DNA of 36,340 nt from the NCBI RefSeq assembly GCF_014645655.1, contig NZ_BMMD01000025.1, positions 1 through 36,340 of the forward strand, read 5' to 3'. Below, in pieces: positions 33,553 to 36,340 of this stretch. The notes under the pieces are model-generated. The model had not been told where the DNA came from and made no database searches. It saw only the letters and a list, made by a program, of their open reading frames with translations. The DNA comes from Agromyces bauzanensis (lineage in GTDB: Bacteria > Actinomycetota > Actinomycetes > Actinomycetales > Microbacteriaceae). Within the stretch, counting starts at the first letter, position 1, and the number at the start of each line of letters is the position of its first letter. A program made the translations under genes and the position numbers.

Positions 33553-35733
33553 ATGGCCGAACGCACCTGTGAGACGTGCGGCGCGAAGAACGACGTCGAC
33601 GCCCGCTTCTGCGCGACGTGCGACGCGTACCTCGGCTGGGACGTGGGGCGCTCCACGCTCGGCGGTGACGCACTCACCGGCACGATCCCCCGGGTCGTCG
33701 GCACGGTGCCGACCGGTATGGCGGCGACCGGTGCGCCCGAGGCGAGTGGGGCGGCCCCGGCATCCGGAACCGCGACGGATGCCTGGGCCGTCGATGGCTC
33801 GGGCGCGGTGACCGAGCCCGTCATCACGATCCCCGCCGCGACGACGCCCGGCAGTCAGACGCCCGCGGGCGCGACGTCCGGCGGTACTGCGACCGACCCG
33901 GCCCCGACCGACCCGGCCCCGACCGCCGCCGCCCCGACCGCCGCCGCCCCGACCGCCGCCGGCGAGCCGGAGCCGCCCTACCGGCAGCCGTCCCGATTCG
34001 ATCCGCCCGACGTGGACGTGGCGACTCCCGAGGTGACGGTCGCCCCGGATGACCCCGCGCGGGTCGAGCTCTCGATCGAGAACACCTCGACGATCGTCGA
34101 CGGTTATGTCATCGAGGCCGTCGAACCGCCGGCCTGGCTGGAGGTCACGCACCCCGACACCCACCTCATGCCGGGTGAGCGCCGCACGGTGCCGGTGTCG
34201 CTCTCGATGCGGCCCGGCGTGCTCGTGCTCGCGCAACGGCTCACCGTCACGTTCGTGGTGCGGTCGATGGAGGACCCGCGCCTCACGGTCGACGCGGGCG
34301 TGCACGTGACCGTGCCGCCGAGGGGACCGCGGATCTCGCTCGAAGCGCGGCCGACGCTCATCCGGCTCGAGGACTCGGGGTCGGGCTCGCTCTCGCTCCG
34401 GCTCGACAACCGTGGAGCGAACTACCCGCAGACGTTCGGGCTGTCGGGGAGCGATCCGGAGAGCGTGGTGCGCTTCGCGTTCACCCCCGAGGTGGTCGAA
34501 GTGCCGGCCGGCGCCATGGTCGAGGTCGCTGTGACGTTCGCGGCGCCGCAGCCCGCGCCCGGCCAGCAGCTGAACCGCCAGCTGTCACTGTCGGCCACCA
34601 ACGACGAGGGGCCGATCACGGCGATCGTCACGCTCGTGCAGCACACCGCACCCGCCCCGGTCGATCAGCCGATCCGCGTGCGGTTGCAGCCCAGCACCCT
34701 CCGGCTGGCCGACGCGATCGACGCGGACTTCGACGTGCACATCGACAACCGCGGCGGCCACTCCGGCGTCACCGTCGCGCTCGCGGGCAACGATCCCGAG
34801 CACCGGCTCGCCTTCGCGTTCGCGCCGGCGCGGTTCCTCGCCGTGCCCGGCCACATCACGCGTGCGCACGGCCGCGTGCGCTCGAACCTGCCGCCGAAGG
34901 GCACCACCGCGACGCATCCGTTCACCGTCGTCGCGTCGGACGGCACGACCGATGTCGAGGCATCCGGCGTGCTCGAGATCAGCTCCTCCGCTGCCGCGAT
35001 CACAACCGCGGAACTGCAGGTCGAGCCGCCGAAGCTGAATGTCGGCACGCGCCGCGACGGGCGGTTCGCGGTCATCGTCGACAACCGGCGCGGCGCCGAG
35101 CCGCTGCACGTCACGTTCTCGGCGCGATCGGAGGACGGGCTCGCGCGCGCGACGTTCGCCCCGCCGCAACTCGCGGTCGGTCCGGGAGCCGTGGGTCAGG
35201 CGCAGCTGAGCGTCTCGAGCCCCCACCCGCCCGCGAACCAGGTCGGAGTGCGCCGGCTCGAGGTCGAGGCGACCGACGGCATGCAGAGCCTCAGCGCCGT
35301 CGCGGAGCTCACCCAGACCGCGCCGAACCGGCGGGGCCCGGCGAGCAGGTGGCTCGTCATCGTGGGCGCGATCCTCGTGGCGATCGGCGCGCTGAGCCCG
35401 TGGTTCGAGGGCTTGCCGCCGCTGCTGCCGTTCGTGGAATGGATTCGCGAGTTGCTCGCCATGAGCTCGCTCACAGTCGGCGCGCAGGTCGTCGAACCGC
35501 CGCTGCGCCTCCTGCTCCTCGTGCTCGCCGTCATGATGATCTTCGGCCTGGCGGGCAAGGCGGGCGGACTCACGCGAAAGTCGGCGATCCTCGTCGTGCT
35601 CCTGTCGGCCGGCTTCCTGATCTTCCTGGCGATCACCACCTTCGTGCCCGCGCTCACGCTCGGGCTCCCGATCATCTGGGTCGGCGCGCTGCTCGGCTAC
35701 ATCGGCGGTGTCCTCGCGCGACCCCGCACGTGA
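33553..35733 (+). CDS. zinc-ribbon, Ig-like repeat and membrane protein, 726 aa
   Basis: A hypothetical multidomain protein. Residues 1-30 hold a zinc ribbon, CETCGAKNDVDARFCATCDA, with two CxxC knuckles. A long Ala/Pro/Thr/Gly linker (about 35-150) includes short repeats. Three beta-sandwich repeats of about 110-120 residues follow, each starting near an arginine-valine-leucine strand and containing a VxNRG-type turn (ENTSTIV, DNRGANYP, DNRGGHSG, DNRRGAEP). About four membrane helices lie at 595-726 (WLVIVGAILVAIGAL, LLLLVLAVMMIFGLAG, ILVVLLSAGFLIFLAI). The zinc ribbon and lack of a signal peptide suggest that the large N-terminal part is cytoplasmic. The role is unknown; protein-protein interaction is a guess. 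Confidence 0.85.
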   Translation: MAERTCETCGAKNDVDARFCATCDAYLGWDVGRSTLGGDALTGTIPRVVGTVPTGMAATGAPEASGAAPASGTATDAWAVDGSGAVTEPVITIPAATTPGSQTPAGATSGGTATDPAPTDPAPTAAAPTAAAPTAAGEPEPPYRQPSRFDPPDVDVATPEVTVAPDDPARVELSIENTSTIVDGYVIEAVEPPAWLEVTHPDTHLMPGERRTVPVSLSMRPGVLVLAQRLTVTFVVRSMEDPRLTVDAGVHVTVPPRGPRISLEARPTLIRLEDSGSGSLSLRLDNRGANYPQTFGLSGSDPESVVRFAFTPEVVEVPAGAMVEVAVTFAAPQPAPGQQLNRQLSLSATNDEGPITAIVTLVQHTAPAPVDQPIRVRLQPSTLRLADAIDADFDVHIDNRGGHSGVTVALAGNDPEHRLAFAFAPARFLAVPGHITRAHGRVRSNLPPKGTTATHPFTVVASDGTTDVEASGVLEISSSAAAITTAELQVEPPKLNVGTRRDGRFAVIVDNRRGAEPLHVTFSARSEDGLARATFAPPQLAVGPGAVGQAQLSVSSPHPPANQVGVRRLEVEATDGMQSLSAVAELTQTAPNRRGPASRWLVIVGAILVAIGALSPWFEGLPPLLPFVEWIRELLAMSSLTVGAQVVEPPLRLLLLVLAVMMIFGLAGKAGGLTRKSAILVVLLSAGFLIFLAITTFVPALTLGLPIIWVGALLGYIGGVLARPRT
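33886..33960 (+). repeat. short repeats in the linker of the zinc-ribbon protein
   Basis: Two GACCCGGCCCCGACC units encode TDPAP repeats, and three GCCGCCGCCCCGACC-type units encode TAAAP repeats. They are in frame and probably vary in number between strains. Confidence 0.7.
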
Positions 35734-35737
35734 GGCG

Positions 35738-35880
35738 TCACACCCACGCGCGGCGCACGGCCTCCGCGCCGAGCTGGATGTGCGTCGTCACGCCCGCCGT
35801 CTCCATGAGCTCGGCCGCCCGCCGTTGCACGGTGAGCACCGAGATGCCCGAGCTGGGCGCCGGCCGCGACATCCGTCAGT
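35738..35880 (-). pseudogene. LuxR-type helix-turn-helix fragment
   Basis: The minus strand reads SSGISVLTVQRRAAELMETA and then GVTTHIQLGAEAVRRAWV with TGA at 35738-35740. This is the last two helices of a LuxR-like DNA-binding domain (compare the family pattern TVQRRVxxLMxxAGVxTRMQLG). Nothing further upstream matches, so only about 40 codons remain. It lies tail to tail with the zinc-ribbon protein gene. Confidence 0.6.
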
Positions 35881-35894
35881 CCGGGTTTCGTCGT

Positions 35895-36006
35895 CACTTG
35901 TCCTCCACAGGGATGCTGCGGCCGGAGTTGTCCACAGGGGATATGCCTGATCAGTGGTGGTTTCGTGGCTCGCACGAATGTCGGTGGGTCGATGCAGGAT
36001 GGAATC
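35895..36006 (+). promoter_or_regulatory. leader of the second DUF222-HNH gene with DnaA-box-like sites
   Basis: TCCTCCACAGGG is followed about 27 bases later by TTGTCCACAGG, which contains the actinobacterial DnaA-box consensus TTGTCCACA. The 34 bases at 35977-36010 match the leader at 22602-22635 at 30 positions. The order and spacing of the sites are the same in both leaders. Confidence 0.6.
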
Positions 36007-36340
36007 ATGAACCAGCCGCCACTGCACACCCTCGAACGTGACGTCGCGGCGTTGCGTGCGGCATGGGCCGGCGCCCTGCCGTCGTCCGGGGCGATCGGGG
36101 GTGCGGCGCAGGTCGAGGTCGCACAGATGAGCGACGCCGGGTTGGTCCGGGTGACCGACGCGATCGCCCGGGTGCGACGTGATGCCGAGGCGCTCCTCGC
36201 CCGCGTGGCCGCGGAGGTGTCGGCCCGGTCGGCCAGGGAGGCGGGTGAGTCGAGCCTGGCCAGGGCGCAGGGGTTCCACAACCCGGTCCGGATGATCGCC
36301 GCCTCCACGGGGTCCTCCCGGACTGATGCGGCGAAGCTGA
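36007..36340 (+). CDS. DUF222-HNH family protein, cut by the window end
   Basis: The first 111 codons of a second DUF222-family gene. MNQPPLHTLERDVAALRAAW and MSDAGLVRVTDAIARVRRDA, then EALLARVAAEVSARSARE, follow the same helical pattern as the start of the gene at 22632. ATG 36007 is fixed by the leader shared with that gene, including AGGATGGA. The HNH part would lie beyond the window, so its integrity cannot be judged. The protein sequence is clearly different from the first copy, so this is not a recent duplication. Confidence 0.85.
   Translation, partial: MNQPPLHTLERDVAALRAAWAGALPSSGAIGGAAQVEVAQMSDAGLVRVTDAIARVRRDAEALLARVAAEVSARSAREAGESSLARAQGFHNPVRMIAASTGSSRTDAAKL

Overview
The window is high-GC actinobacterial DNA. 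The strong third-position G/C preference, frequent GTG starts, leaderless-looking promoters and a very common word GCGGCATCC (and its complement GGATGCCGC) all point to the family Microbacteriaceae. I cannot fix the genus from sequence alone; something close to Agromyces or Microbacterium is a guess. No rRNA, tRNA, CRISPR array, transposase or phage structural gene was seen.

Left part (1-10430): an AbiEi-like regulator lies at the edge. It is followed by a 650-aa protein of unknown function, then an AAA_14/DUF4143 ATPase preceded by three 23-bp direct repeats and a perfect palindrome. Next comes a gene graveyard: a split secreted-type protein, an orphan ribbon-helix-helix antitoxin, the 3' half of a Wadjet-type anti-plasmid locus (jetC and jetD, both frameshifted), a broken toxin-antitoxin (TA) module, one intact PIN/Phd TA pair and a frameshifted GNAT acetyltransferase gene.

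Centre (10513-17996): an intact carbohydrate-use locus. A LacI regulator and a GH2 glycosidase share an operon on the minus strand. Divergently, a lipoprotein sugar-binding protein, two ABC permeases and a GH1 glycosidase form the plus-strand operon. The intergenic region holds a good promoter, three direct operator-like repeats and one perfect operator palindrome. The expected logic is import of a beta-linked oligosaccharide and its cleavage inside the cell, with induction by relief of LacI repression. The ABC ATPase is not here and is presumably a shared one elsewhere.

Right-centre (18000-25050): remnants of a serine hydrolase and a GNAT gene, then a three-gene overlapping unit (a Cys-rich protein starting MKVLVAT, an antitoxin and a PIN toxin). 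After these come a small acidic protein, a YciI-family protein, a decayed qcrB-like cytochrome b gene, an intact DUF222-HNH gene, a PIN fragment and a broken epoxide hydrolase gene.

Right part (25082-36340): a secreted M6 metalloprotease, a frameshifted pyridoxamine-phosphate-oxidase-like gene, and a tandem repeat with a very strong terminator. Then come a QorB-like oxidoreductase divergent from an HxlR regulator, a kinase fragment, and a TetR regulator divergent from an isoprenylcysteine-methyltransferase-like membrane protein. The end holds TA remnants, a maltokinase, a shortened GyrI-like protein, a zinc-ribbon/Ig-like/membrane protein, a LuxR fragment and the start of a second DUF222-HNH gene.

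The main theme is an accessory region. Intact metabolic and regulatory genes are interspersed with decayed defence and TA genes. Three imperfect inverted repeats, two of them directly downstream of GNAT gene ends, suggest past duplication or recombination. All family assignments come from reading motifs by eye; no database search was run.
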